Shown in pieces: positions 9,407 to 19,090 of a DNA stretch of 64,000 bases. A model generated the notes under the pieces. That model searched no databases and was not told the origin of the DNA. It saw nothing but the letters and a program-made list of their open reading frames with translations. Numbering within the stretch: position 1 is the first letter of the stretch; each line of letters begins with the position of its first letter. Made by a program: the position numbers and the translations under genes. The DNA lies in NCBI GenBank assembly GCA_035771165.1, contig JAWNZC010000219.1, positions 62,001 to 126,000 on the forward strand, read 5' to 3'. This DNA is from Paragorgia papillata (Eukaryota; Cnidaria; Anthozoa; Scleralcyonacea; Coralliidae).

Positions 9407-11284
9407 TGAATTTATAACCTAATTGATCGGCCTGCGGGTGCGACTGAGCCCACAGTCAAGTAAACATATTGGTCAGTGGTCGCTACCACGAGAGAAAACA
9501 CTCATATTTCCGCCATCTTTGTTCAGTCACTTTTTGAACGGGGCCCGCAGTCCAGTTATATATATATATATAGGTCAGTGGTTACTGTGTATGTTATCGC
9601 CATTTCGAATTTGATAACATTTCCAGTTACAAAAACATCAATATATCCAATACTTTACGTAATTTCGAATTTTTTTTGTTGGTTTACACTATCGTCTAGT
9701 TTAATATTTATAATGAACAAAACATTTTTTTATTGTAATTCAGCCTTTAACAACTAAAGGCGCATTAAAAAGTGGACGAGTGTCGTATAATTGCTCTCCA
9801 GAGGCATTCGTATTTTGAGAAAGATACAGCATTCGCGACCGAACTGCATAACGCGATTTACAACAGCTGAGCCCGGTCGCTCATACTGTATCTACCATAA
9901 AGATCATAATATAAAGACTAGAGGGGGGCATTGGGGCCAAAAAATGCGACGAATATTGACGGCCGCCATTAGAGGGAAAAAAACGAGCTAAAATTCGTCT
10001 AAAACAAGCCTTTTACTAAATTTTCTTCAAAATCTCATTAATAATTCATGAGAAAAATGAACTTACCAAGTGGTTCGTTTTTGAAGCCGTTCAATAAACT
10101 CGCAGTTCGTGTTTTATCAGATATAAAAACACTTCGCTTCGCCTCGTGTCTTTATATCTGATAAAACACTCCTGCTCGTTTGTTAAACAGTACATCACGA
10201 TTTTTAAGAAAATAAAACTTTTAGAATTTTCGGTTTATTACTATTATAAATTCTGACCTTAGTTCTTTATTGAGGCGTCTATTATCTTTGTTGAATTTTT
10301 CCACTGCTTGGATATAAATTGTGGCCGCCATTTTGAAGTGGCAAGTCTTCAAAGGGCCTGGATACTAGCTTTTCCCCTCTAATGGCGGCGCCCTATTTTC
10401 CTCGCACATTTGACTGGACTCAGCATAGGAATGCCTTAGATTAGATTAGAATTCGAGTAGAAGACTTTATTAAATGAGGGTTAACATTATTACCGGTGAC
10501 CCAGTAGTTTAGTAGTGTAAAAATCAGCATTTTGTCGTTAGTGGTAAAATTGTTTTTACCTATAGATCCGATTTACGTGTAATAACACCAGCTGTAAAAA
10601 TATTTTTTTACAGTATAGCTTACTCTAAACTTATTTTCGTCAGACTTAACTTTCGCGAATTTCGCGACCGGAAAAAAAATCGCGAAACATTTGTCCCGCC
10701 AAAAAAGTCGTAAAAATTAAAAACGCGAAATTTTATACTGCATTATTAAACGGTGCTTAAAGTATTTATTAAGCTGTTTTGTTATGATTAATATTTGGAA
10801 CTAAGGCTTGGGCCTATAAACATCGAAGCTTTCATGAGTTAATATTATTTAAACTAATTTGTATTGAGTTCGACTCTCGAAAAATTCGACGTTTAATTTT
10901 GCCCAAAGCTTTATACTTTTGCTGTGAGTCGGACTTCCAATCTTGGCGTCACACCAAAGTGGTGAAAAAAATGGTTAAAAAATGAAAATGTCGCGAAATT
11001 AAATTCAGAGACTAGAATTTCTAATCAAATCGCGAAATTTTGTTCTCGCGAATTAATTTTGCCTTCCTCCGATTTTTGGGAAATTAAGTTCCCGCGAAAA
11101 TCAGCTACTAGTCAACTCTATGATTATTGAATGTAGTAATAATGTAGAGATAATTAGTCTGTAAAGTTTAAAAAAAAACATTGTGCCAATGGAGAACTTA
11201 TAGATAATTGTTTACTGTATATTCAACACTATTACAATCTATTAAAGCCACAATCGTGCACATTTTTGTATCAGTTTAAACCAA
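9407..11284. other. Duplicated intergenic block, counterpart of 30835-32770
   Basis: The two blocks align almost end to end, starting GAATTTATAAC. They include a CGCCATTTTGAAGTGGC region (about 10330), a stretch dense in TTTCGCGAA-type motifs (about 10640-11110 here, about 32080-32590 there) and an AT-rich end. I see no supported coding region; the open frames near 9423-9991 are not conserved in the other copy beyond what DNA similarity forces. The block shows that the duplicated unit extends about 5.5 kb beyond the gene. Confidence 0.7.
10021..10193. mobile_element. ~170-bp MITE present only in copy 1
   Basis: It begins near CTCATTAATAATTCATGAG and contains an inverted pair around GTTTTATCAGATATAAA and TTTATATCTGATAAAAC. 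The second copy reads straight from TACTAAATTTTC to ATCACGATT at about 31620, which is the empty site. A related, longer member lies at 21545-21833. Confidence 0.65.
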
Positions 11285-11621
11285 CTGACCTATATAAAAC
11301 TGGACTGTGGTCCTCTATATCAATGACTGAAAGAGAGTGATCACTGACCTATATATAACTGGACTGTGGGTGCTCTATATCAAAGACTGAAAGAGAGTGA
11401 TCACTGACCTATATATAACTGGACTGTGGGTGCTCTATATCAATGATTGAAAGAGAGTGATCACTGACCTATATATAACTGGACTGTGAGTGCTCTATAT
11501 CAATGACTGAAAGAGAGTGATCACTGACCTATATATAACTGGACTGTGGGTCCTCTATATCAATGACTGAAAGAGAGTGATCACTGACCTATATATAACT
11601 GGACTGTGGGTCCTCTATAGA
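11284..11621 (-). repeat. 60-bp satellite, about 5.5 units, reversed
   Basis: About five and a half nearly identical 60-bp units, each with GACCTATATATAACTGGACT and GAGAGTGATCACT. They are in the orientation opposite to the units in intron 1 of the gene. The second duplication copy has only one unit at this place (32772-32825). This array closes the right side of the first duplicated block. Confidence 0.95.
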
Positions 11622-11994
11622 TGGCACACCCTGGCTCCGTGCCTGCCTAATAGCCCGCTAGTGAAGGTATTCCAGTCCTCTAGTTTACCATACAGTTCGC
11701 CGTATGACAATTTTATTCACACCACACAAAGTAAAACAACTACATGACTACATAAGAATGGTAATAACATAAAACCAATCATAGTCTTACACACGGCAAA
11801 ATATACACGTGCGACAACAATGTAAACGATTACATATATTAAATAAAGACAAATAAGTTTTACTTATTAAACAAACTAATAAAGGCCAGGAAAAACGAAC
11901 TCACAAGCAGAATACAAAGCTTCACGAGAGCCTGTAGCGTTGCACAGATAACACGTCAACGATTTTAGGGCTTCGGATTGGATCAGATCCTGCA
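11622..11994. other. Intergenic, nothing recognised
   Basis: AT-rich sequence between the satellite and the next minisatellite. No gene, RNA or repeat family is recognised. Confidence 0.5.
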
Positions 11995-12385
11995 GCATGA
12001 TACACACTGCAATGGTTCCTGCAACTTGTCTCACAACAATCTTAATCATTACACTGCAATGGTTCGTGCAACTTGTCTCACAATGATCTTGACCATTGCA
12101 CAGCATGTTACACACTGCAATGGTTCGTGCAACTTGTCTCACAATGATCTTGGTCATTGCACAGCATGTTACACACTGCAATGGTTCGTGCAACTTGTTT
12201 CACAATGATCTTGGTCATTGCACAGCATGTTACACACTGCAATGGTTCGTGCAACTTGTCTCACAATGATCTTGGTCATTGCACAGCATTTTACACGCTG
12301 CAATGGTTCGTGCAACTTGTCTCACAATGACCTTGGCCATTGCACAGCATTCTACACACTGCAATAGTTCGTGCAAGTTACAAGA
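11995..12385. repeat. 61-bp minisatellite, about 6-7 units
   Basis: GGTTCGTGCAACTTG recurs at 12061, 12122, 12183, 12244 and 12305, an exact 61-bp period, with diverged units at both ends. Each unit carries CACAATGATCTTGGTCATTG, which is itself partly palindromic. Apparent frames across it come from the array. Confidence 0.9.
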
Positions 12386-13348
12386 GGGACGTGACGCTGT
12401 ACGAAGCTTGACTAATCCATTGCAAAACTTGGTGATTGAGGGCTATGTTATACACCATGCAATTTCTCGTGTAACTTGCATCGCAACAAAATTGCCAGAA
12501 AAGTTGCACAAAATTTTGCAGTGTGACACCGCCATTAAGCTAGGCTTGATTTTCAGCCGTCTCCCAGGCCCGGGTATACTTACCTCCCCCGGAAGAAACG
12601 GCTGGACGCATGAGCCACAGAACGTATCTGTGACGTATTGCATAAAGTGATTGAACGATATCAAAAATCATAGAACTTTCCCAATCCTGTAGGCTGAATG
12701 ATGAAAACTGAAAACATCTTGGCCATCAAACCAATTTCTCTACAGCCCCCCCCCCCCCCTCCCCCCTACAATTTGATATTTGTCGGGGGAAACATTCCTA
12801 GGCGATACATATGCTTTGCGACTTCTTAAAGGGCAACTATACGTTTCCAGGTTATTCTATCTTCCGTCAAAGTCGGAAAAGTTCAATCTAAAACCGAAGA
12901 AATAATTGAAACCAGTCACTCGGTTCCACTTTTATGAATTGTCTAAGTTTGTGTTTTTGCTCCTTTTGCTGAACTCGTGTGAACGACAACCGCGTCGGAA
13001 TAAAGACTGGTACTAGTACCTTGTGATGTCATACCGGTAACAAACAACAAGGTGATTGGTGGGTTTTACCGGTATGACGTCAAAGACAATAGAGTACCCA
13101 TTCTCCTAGAAACGCGGTCATGCTTCAAAAGGACCTAAGAAGGCTTCGCTGATAAGTTCTTTCCTTTACCTCGAAATTCATATTTTTCTTTACTTTTGCT
13201 AAGTTAGATGATAACCCTTTCAGAAGAAAATATAACTTCAAAAGGTTTAGTTGACCTTTAAATAAAGGTTTATGTTGTAAGTATATAGTGGATCAAACGA
13301 ACGCAAAACTTACAGTAACTTATAGCTCTTCGGTAACTCGGCTCGTTT
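12386..13348. other. Downstream of CELF exon, probable 3' UTR plus intergenic
   Basis: No gene is seen. A C-rich homopolymer lies at about 12746-12768. Because the CELF exon (13349-13476) is on the minus strand, its 3' untranslated region should run leftward into this stretch, but I could not place a polyadenylation signal with confidence. An inverted pair around ACCGGTATGACGTC (about 13030-13082) may be a small repeat. Confidence 0.4.
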
Positions 13349-13476
13349 CTAGTAAGGACGGTTGGCGTCTTTAGGTCGTTTCAGTTGTACTTTCAAACGC
13401 TTGTCGCCAATCTGGAATCCATTCATTGCTTGAATTGCCATGACAGCTGACGGTGGACTGTCGTAGCTCACAAACC
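13349..13476 (-). CDS. CELF (family): Last coding exon of a CELF/Bruno-like RNA-binding protein (partial gene)
   Basis: On the minus strand an acceptor CTTTTCCTTCAG precedes 13476. The exon reads [20 protein letters not shown], continues [21 protein letters not shown] and ends in TAG at 13351-13349. This is the hallmark end of the third RNA-recognition motif of CELF/CUGBP/Bruno proteins: RNP1 ending FVSY, then [11 protein letters not shown] and the invariant [17 protein letters not shown] tail. These proteins bind U/G-rich RNA and regulate splicing, translation and mRNA decay. The exon is 128 nt and starts after one base of a Gly codon, as expected for this conserved junction. Upstream exons should lie at higher coordinates, but I found none in this window, so the preceding intron must be long. 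Which CELF paralogue this is cannot be told from 41 residues. Confidence 0.92.
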
Positions 13477-13539
13477 CTGAAGGAAAAGCAAAGAAAAAGA
13501 ATTACAATGCAACCGCTATACAATGTATCCAGTAGGTAC

Positions 13540-13700
13540 AGTAGATGGGTAGGTAGGTTGGGAGATAGGTGGGTGGGTGGGTAGGTTGGGAGATAGGTGG
13601 ATGGGTGGGTAGGTTGGGAGATAGGTGGGTGGGTGGGTGGGTAGATTGGGAGATAGGTGGGTAGGTAGATGGGTGGGTGAGTGGGTAGATGGAGAGCAAG
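13540..13700. repeat. GGGTGGGTAGGTTGGGAGATA minisatellite in CELF intron
   Basis: G-rich degenerate tandem repeat of GGTGGGTGGGTAG and TTGGGAGATAGG units immediately upstream (in gene direction) of the CELF terminal exon. The proline/threonine/tyrosine-rich frames on the minus strand here are artefacts of the repeat. The G-runs could form quadruplexes on the + strand; that is inference. Confidence 0.85.
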
Positions 13701-13867
13701 ATGGTGGCACTTTTCTAAGCTCCGTTGCCTCTTTGCATTATCGACCTTCATAATTCCATAAACCTTTGATCACTATGTTCATATGCATGCTTGGGTTTGG
13801 ATCGCAGAATTCAACACACTATTTTCATTGCCAAATAAATGTAACAACATATCACACCTTGGTGTAA

Positions 13868-14200
13868 TGTTATGACCAGTGAGATGCTCTAACCATTGAG
13901 CTACTGAGACTCAGATGAAGAGCTAAGGTTACAAATGTGTACAACCTGTAACCTTCTGATGACCAGTGAGATGCTCTAACCATTGAGCTACTGAGACTCA
14001 GATGAAGAGCTAAGGTTACAAATGTGTACAACCTGTAACCTTCTGCATGATGACCAGTGAGATGCTCTAACCATTGAGCTACTGAGACTCAGATGGAGAG
14101 CTAAGGTCACAAATGTGTACAACCTGTAACCTTCTGATGACCAGTGAGATGCTCTATTAACCATTGAGCTACTGAGGCTCAGATGGAGAGCTAAGGTTGC
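13868..14200 (-). repeat. tRNA-like tandem repeat, about 4 units
   Basis: About four units of roughly 87-92 bp. On the minus strand each carries TAGCTCAATGGTTAGAGC, a good tRNA A-box/D-arm, followed by a spacer like an anticodon arm. The family is related to the array at 58445-59395 and to the inverted element at 39360-39930. The B-box is degenerate, so this is a tRNA-derived repeat rather than functional tRNA genes. Confidence 0.7.
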
Positions 14201-14600
14201 AAATTCATAGTCATATGTGCTCCTAAGTGGTAGCGTTTGCATACGAGATGTAGTTAAACTGATGTTTAGAGTTGTGCGTATACATGTAGTGCATGTGGTA
14301 GGTTTGTGAGCTTCGTGGAATGTAACAGACATTTGATAGACGTTCGTCAAGCTTGAATACTCAGAAAATATTTCTGAGCTCGAGGAGATTGTAGCTTTGA
14401 TCCTTTTCTGAAGCTCAGATAACATTTTCTGAGCGCAGCTCGAGATTCACGAACGTCTTTACATAGTGATATGGTCTTTATTAAACGTCTTTAACACATT
14501 ATGAAAAACAAATCAAAGTTTTGGTTTTGTCAAAGAGCGCTTGTTGAAAACATAACAAAATACCAACTTGTCTCATATCTTTTGACTTTGTATCAAGATG
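14201..14600. other. Diverged copy of the inverted tRNA-like element
   Basis: It contains GACGTTCGTCAAGCTTGAATACTCAG and a palindromic run around TTTCTGAGCTCGAG, related to the ends of the element at 39360-39930. No gene is seen. Confidence 0.45.
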
Positions 14601-14763
14601 AAGGCTAGTTTCCACTCAGGAAAATCTTCCGCAAGTTAGGAACGGACAGAAAAGTTTCGTTTGTGTTAAAGTCATTACTTCCGACTGAGAGCTCACGAAA
14701 CAAAGAAAACTTTCCTGTCCGTTCCTGTCCTGAGAAGAATTTTCCAGAATGGAAACCAGCCTT
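14601..14763. mobile_element. 163-bp foldback MITE
   Basis: The left end AAGGCTAGTTTCCACTCAGG and the reverse complement of the right end (AAGGCTGGTTTCCATTCTGG) match, followed by GGAAAAT and TCTTC. Inner halves also pair (GGAACGGACAGAAAAGTTT against its complement). No coding sequence. Confidence 0.75.
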
Positions 14764-16560
14764 GAGAGAGAACAAAGCGTGAGTCTATATTAGCATAAAC
14801 TTGAAAACAGCTGAAAGCGAAACTGTATTAATAACTTGCACTAGTAAATGGTCATTTCAATGTTTCATATATAAATGTGCTTCATATTCTTCAGGTGAAA
14901 TAACTTAGAAGTACTTTCCTTCAGATCAAGTTTTTCTTTGCTTTAAGTTAAACCAAGTAAATTTTCTGCGTTGTGAGTAGAAATGAGTTCAGCCCCCCTC
15001 CCACCCCCCACCCCCCCCCCCCTATAGACGTCATTTAGCCTGTGAAAAAGTCCCCAAAAATCAGTTATATAAGCAATCACAGCAGATAACAGTATATGCA
15101 ACATTGCTTGTTATTGGAATATTCAAATGTGAGAAGAAATTCTTGGCATATGTTGTGATGTGATCTTTCGTGATGTGGTCTAACCTTTTCTGGAATGAAC
15201 TGAACAGTATCTTCACAGGGAAAGTAGGTGAGTTTGAAAAGACATTTCTTCAACTTTCATTGTTACAGTAAACTTTTGTTGTTTACTCTGGCTAACGCCA
15301 GACGATTGTACCGTCAAAGGAAGATTAATTTATGGCAGTGAAAGAGTTATAAGCTCACCTTATGGAAATATAGTTAGGTTGGATATACTGCCAAAACAAG
15401 AGTCTAACGTTTTAAGCGAAGGCCCGTCGTCAGAGAGAAACGTCAAGCCCATTCCAATTAACTCTTTCACTGCTACAGTCGATGTAAATTATTTTACTCT
15501 GTCTAACGTCGGATCATTTTACTCGTCAAAGGAAGATTAATCTCATGGCAGTGAAAGAGTTATAAAATAGTATTATCTGAGTGTATAATCTGTAGATGAC
15601 ACAGAATTTGTCAACAACAAGGCAAGCTGAAATATGCTCAACATGACGTCTCGATATCGAAAGAGCAGTTAGTTAAGCATACAATCTAGTGCTTGGTCCT
15701 AAGTTTCAGTGAAATTCACGGGGAGAAAAACCACCACAGCTCTTCAAACTCAAATACTCTACAACTAGCTTCCATACTTTCTTAGAGTGTGGCCCATGGA
15801 GCATTAGCCTCTTTGGCAGACGTCAGTGACAAGAGAACGTACCACCAACTGAGGGCTGCGAAGGAGACTAGTGAGGCATACTCGCTAACTACTTTACACG
15901 TAGATCAATTCCTGATCATATAGATTCGCTTTGTCTGCCTTTAAAGCGTTCGTTTAGACCGACCTCAATCTCTCATAAATCGATATCTCTGAAATCGATA
16001 CAAGTCATAAGCGATCTGAATGTGAACACTTTATTGCCGCGCGAGAACGATCTGTAGAGTCTGAGATATTTAACGAAACGAAGCAAAAGAATACATTATC
16101 TGAACTGTTGAACGATAAATTCCGTCTTTATTAAAACAGGATGCCTGGGTCAGGCGTTCATTCGTGCTACTGGCTCCTCCTAACCGCGCGAGCAAAGGTG
16201 GGAGTGGGCCAAGGAAGATCAGATCGAAGGCTGAATGTGGCGCATACTTCACATTGGTGAACATGCATATTTACGATCAAGACAGATGTCAGCCACACCT
16301 GATCGCTATCAGTAAACTATAAAGTCAGTCAGTCTATTTCGAAATCCACCAACAATGTGCAAGAATACCTTGATCAAAAGGCAAAGCTGTTCAACTTTTT
16401 GTCCAATTCCAAAAGCGAAATTAAAAGAGCAAAGAACTTACAGCATGCCTCACGGCTTCACTCCATCACACGGCTAACAACTCACCGGAAGCATGAATAA
16501 CAGCGAAATTAAAATGAGCAAAAATGCAAAATCGTGACACCCAAAAAAAAAATCCCAAGC
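14764..16560. other. Intergenic repeats, no gene
   Basis: The stretch has a poly-C tract at 15008-15022. A Penelope-type terminal fragment lies at 15366-15450; it contains GTAGGTTAGG/GATATACTGCC-like sequence and a reversed TTCGTCAGAGAG. Two copies of a CTAACGCCAGACGATT/GGCAGTGAAAGAGTTA repeat flank that fragment. Repeats shared with 50040-50260 lie at 16130-16260 (GGTCAGGCGTTCA) and repeats shared with 51985-52245 at 16265-16545. I see no supported coding region. Confidence 0.5.
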
Positions 16561-16579
16561 CGAAACCTAGACTCGGTTG

Positions 16580-17370
16580 TTAAATTTACAAAGCACTGTC
16601 AACCAGCAGTTAATAAATATTAACTCCTGGCTGTTTGCTATAATAAACTTTCTCTAAATGTTGATAAAACTAATTTTGTGATGTTTCACACACCTCAAAA
16701 GAAATTAAACAGTCCTATTCAATTAATGATTAAGAATAAACCATTAAAGAGGTAAATAGTCTAAAATATTTAGGTATTATGATAGACTCGAATCTCAATT
16801 GGAAAAATCATATTTCTGCCATTTCTAAAAAAATCTCAAGAAGTATTGGTATACTTTCAAAAATTAGACATTATATTAATAAAGATACCTGTAGACAACT
16901 TTATTACTCTCTAATTTATCCCCATTTATTATACGGTGTTACTGTTTGGGGCAATACCTATCAAAGTAATCTTAAACCCCTTGTTACTCTCCAAAAAAGA
17001 GCTCTTCGTATCATACGTTTTTCTAAATTTGATGCTCACACTAATTCTTTTTTTAATCAATTTTATATACTAAAAGTACTGGATCTTATAACTTTTCAGA
17101 CTGCCTTGTTCATGTATCAATTTCATCACGGTATACTACCCTTTGTATTTCACGACTTCTTTACTCCTGTTTCTCACATTCATAATTACAATACTCGTTT
17201 AGCATCTAATTATTCTTATTATCTCCCACAAATTCGTACTAATTATGGTAAATTCAATATACGTTTTGTTTTACTGGTCCTAAAATTTGGAATTCAGTAG
17301 AATGTTCTATTAAATCCATGACAAGATCCAGCTTCAAATCGAAACTGAAACAGAAAATGATAAACCAGTA
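16580..17370 (+). pseudogene. Decayed non-LTR retrotransposon reverse-transcriptase C-terminus
   Basis: The open part (16779-17300) reads MIDSNLNWKNHISAISKKIS..., with YSLIYPHLLYGVTVWGNTY and LVTLQKRALRII. This is the typical thumb/connection region that follows the catalytic RT domain of jockey/CR1/L2-type LINEs. Just upstream, in other frames, one can read pieces like the preceding KLSLNVDKTNFVMFH region, so it is frameshifted and 5'-truncated. No catalytic FADD box is visible. The exact clade is uncertain. Confidence 0.8.
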
Positions 17371-17510
17371 CTCTTCATAGTATGGCTTGGATATAGTACT
17401 ATTTTGTATTCTATCAGTGTCCCAGCCATTATTTTCTTTATATTCGTTATTTATATAGTTATTTAGTTTATTTAATTTAATTGTATTTATTGTATTGACT
17501 CTGACTATTT

Positions 17511-17866
17511 ATACAATACCCTGGTTGCTATGCGTGTTTTCATTGGTTGTTGGCCATGATCTATTAGAGGACAGACACATGGTCACGTCAGCTGACTTGC
17601 TTTTTTCCTTTTTCATGCCCCAAAATCTGGCAAGAGTTTCGACAAAAACCTTTTAAATTTTTATTGTATAAAACAAATAGATTCCATTTTTTTGTTGTCT
17701 GTTCAGTTATAGATGCACAGAAGACGTCACAACGTGGTAAGAACATCAGTGACCCACTCGACTGCGTCTCGTGGGCCACTTTTTTGTTCTTACCACGTTG
17801 TGACGTCATCTGTGCATCTATAACTGAACAGACAACGGCAAAATGGAAGCTATTTGTTAAATAGAC
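17511..17866. mobile_element. Palindromic foldback element, copy A
   Basis: The element's second half is a long hairpin: TGTCTGTTCAGTTATAGATG and GACGTCACAACGTGGTAAGA are each followed later by their reverse complements, around a short loop near 17745. The outer ends are CAATACCCTGGTTGCTATG and CTATTTGTTAAATAG. The other copy at 42886-43256 is in the opposite orientation. Open frames of 66-96 codons on both strands are produced by the palindrome. Confidence 0.85.
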
Positions 17867-18277
17867 TCTTGGTTTCAATTTTATTATTTAATTGCCACTG
17901 GCATAGGCATATTTTTTGTAATGTATTAATCTTTAATTTCTTTATCTACTGTATTTTTTATATGCTTGAATAATAGTGTTGTTGTTGTTGTTGTCAAGAT
18001 CTTTGGCAGGTCCCTTTTCCGCCATTTTGACTTTTACAATATCAATCAGAACAAGGGGTGTTTATATGGAGGCGAGCCAGCCCGGGTACCCTACTGGCTA
18101 GCCTGCTTTACCGAGATGATTTTTATTGCGTTTACATGAGAATGGCTAGCTGGTCTAGCCGGGCTGGCTTGCTTGTTATTGCTAATTGCGCAATTTATCA
18201 GTTCTTGGTAAGACACAAAGTTTCATTGTTTTAAATATGAACTGTACGTGAGCAAGCAGAACTTGTGAATTGTTAAT
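17867..18277. other. Intergenic, GGGCTAGC-type repeat
   Basis: A short (GTT)n at about 17980. At 18060-18180 lies a repeat with GCGAGCCAGCCCGGGTA and the inverted GCTAGACCAGC-type motif and GTTTACATGAGAATGGCTAG, a family also present at 35600-36300. No gene is recognised. Confidence 0.45.
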
Positions 18278-18460
18278 ATGTCGAAAAAAGCTGATAAAAA
18301 CAAATTTTGCCGCGTGTACGAAGCTTTTAATGCCAGCCAGGGTAGGCGAGCTAGCCCGGTCAATCGTGTTTCCAACATATTACCGCAAACTCGCCAGAAA
18401 CAACAACCAAGGCAAGTGCATTTGTTTATTTCAGTGCGTCAAGGTTATTTTGAGCTATAA
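18278..18460 (+). CDS. Possible small coding exon, unknown
   Basis: Sixty codons beginning MSKKADKNKFCRVYEAFNAS, with basic and glutamine-rich content; an AAG|GCAAGT GC-type donor could end it near 18411. The peptide matches nothing I know. Composition looks more protein-like than the surrounding shadow frames, but part of it overlaps the GGGCTAGC-type repeat. Weak candidate. Confidence 0.2.
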   Translation: MSKKADKNKFCRVYEAFNASQGRRASPVNRVSNILPQTRQKQQPRQVHLFISVRQGYFEL

Positions 18461-18776
18461 ATTGTGTTGACTTGTACAACGACGTATTTCATAGTTCATT
18501 CAAATATATAAGCTGACGTACATACGACCGAAAGCCCGGTGGTCAATCTGGCGGGAAAATTTTCCAAATATATTGGAATATTTTCTCACGTGAATCCAGC
18601 CTTTGCCAGGGCGTTTGGTCGGCCTGCTCGCTTCCTTTTTCAAACGCCCTGGGGACGAGGTTGATCCCATCTTAGAAAGTGATGCGAGATAACCTAACAA
18701 ACTAATTGTAATCATCTTGATTGCCTATAGAATTCAGTAAGAATGTAATCCCAAGCAACGTCGACTAACTGACGAG

Positions 18777-18978
18777 ATGGCCAACAACTATATCGAGTCA
18801 AACGAAGTGGCCAGGCCACTCCGAAGATCTAAAAGACGTAGAATACAACCTGATAAGCTTTGTGTGAGATTGTTTCTTCTTGATCCAGAGAAGAATATTA
18901 CGAGAATTAACAGAGACACGTGTTGTAAGAAGGAAAGTGAAAGACTGAGAAGTCTTGGTTATGGTGCCCCTCCTTCAG
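18777..18978 (+). CDS. Possible first exon of an unknown basic protein
   Basis: ATG at 18777, 67 codons plus one base, then CAG|GTAATT. The peptide begins MANNYIESNEVARPLRRSKR and includes RRSKRRRIQPDK, a strong basic cluster of nuclear-localisation type, then KLCVRLFLLDPEKNI. It ends LRSLGYGAPPSG at the donor. No following exon was found; downstream is microsatellite and Penelope-like sequence, so the gene may be broken or may continue far away. I do not recognise the family. Confidence 0.35.
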
Positions 18979-18985
18979 GTAATTA

Positions 18986-19090
18986 ATGGACAAACAGACT
19001 GACAAACAGATGAACAGACAGACAAACAGACAGATGAACGAACAGGCAGGCAAAGAGGCAGACGAACGATCATATATATATATATATATA
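18986..19090. repeat. GACAAACAGA / (TA)n microsatellite
   Basis: Imperfect GACAGACAAACAGATGAAC units to about 19060, then a TA run to 19090. It directly precedes the Penelope-like remnant. Confidence 0.85.

Noticed and set aside
17588..17878. Open frames on both strands with similar peptides
   Set aside because: Mirror products of the palindromic element; the same peptides recur at 42876-43166 in reverse.
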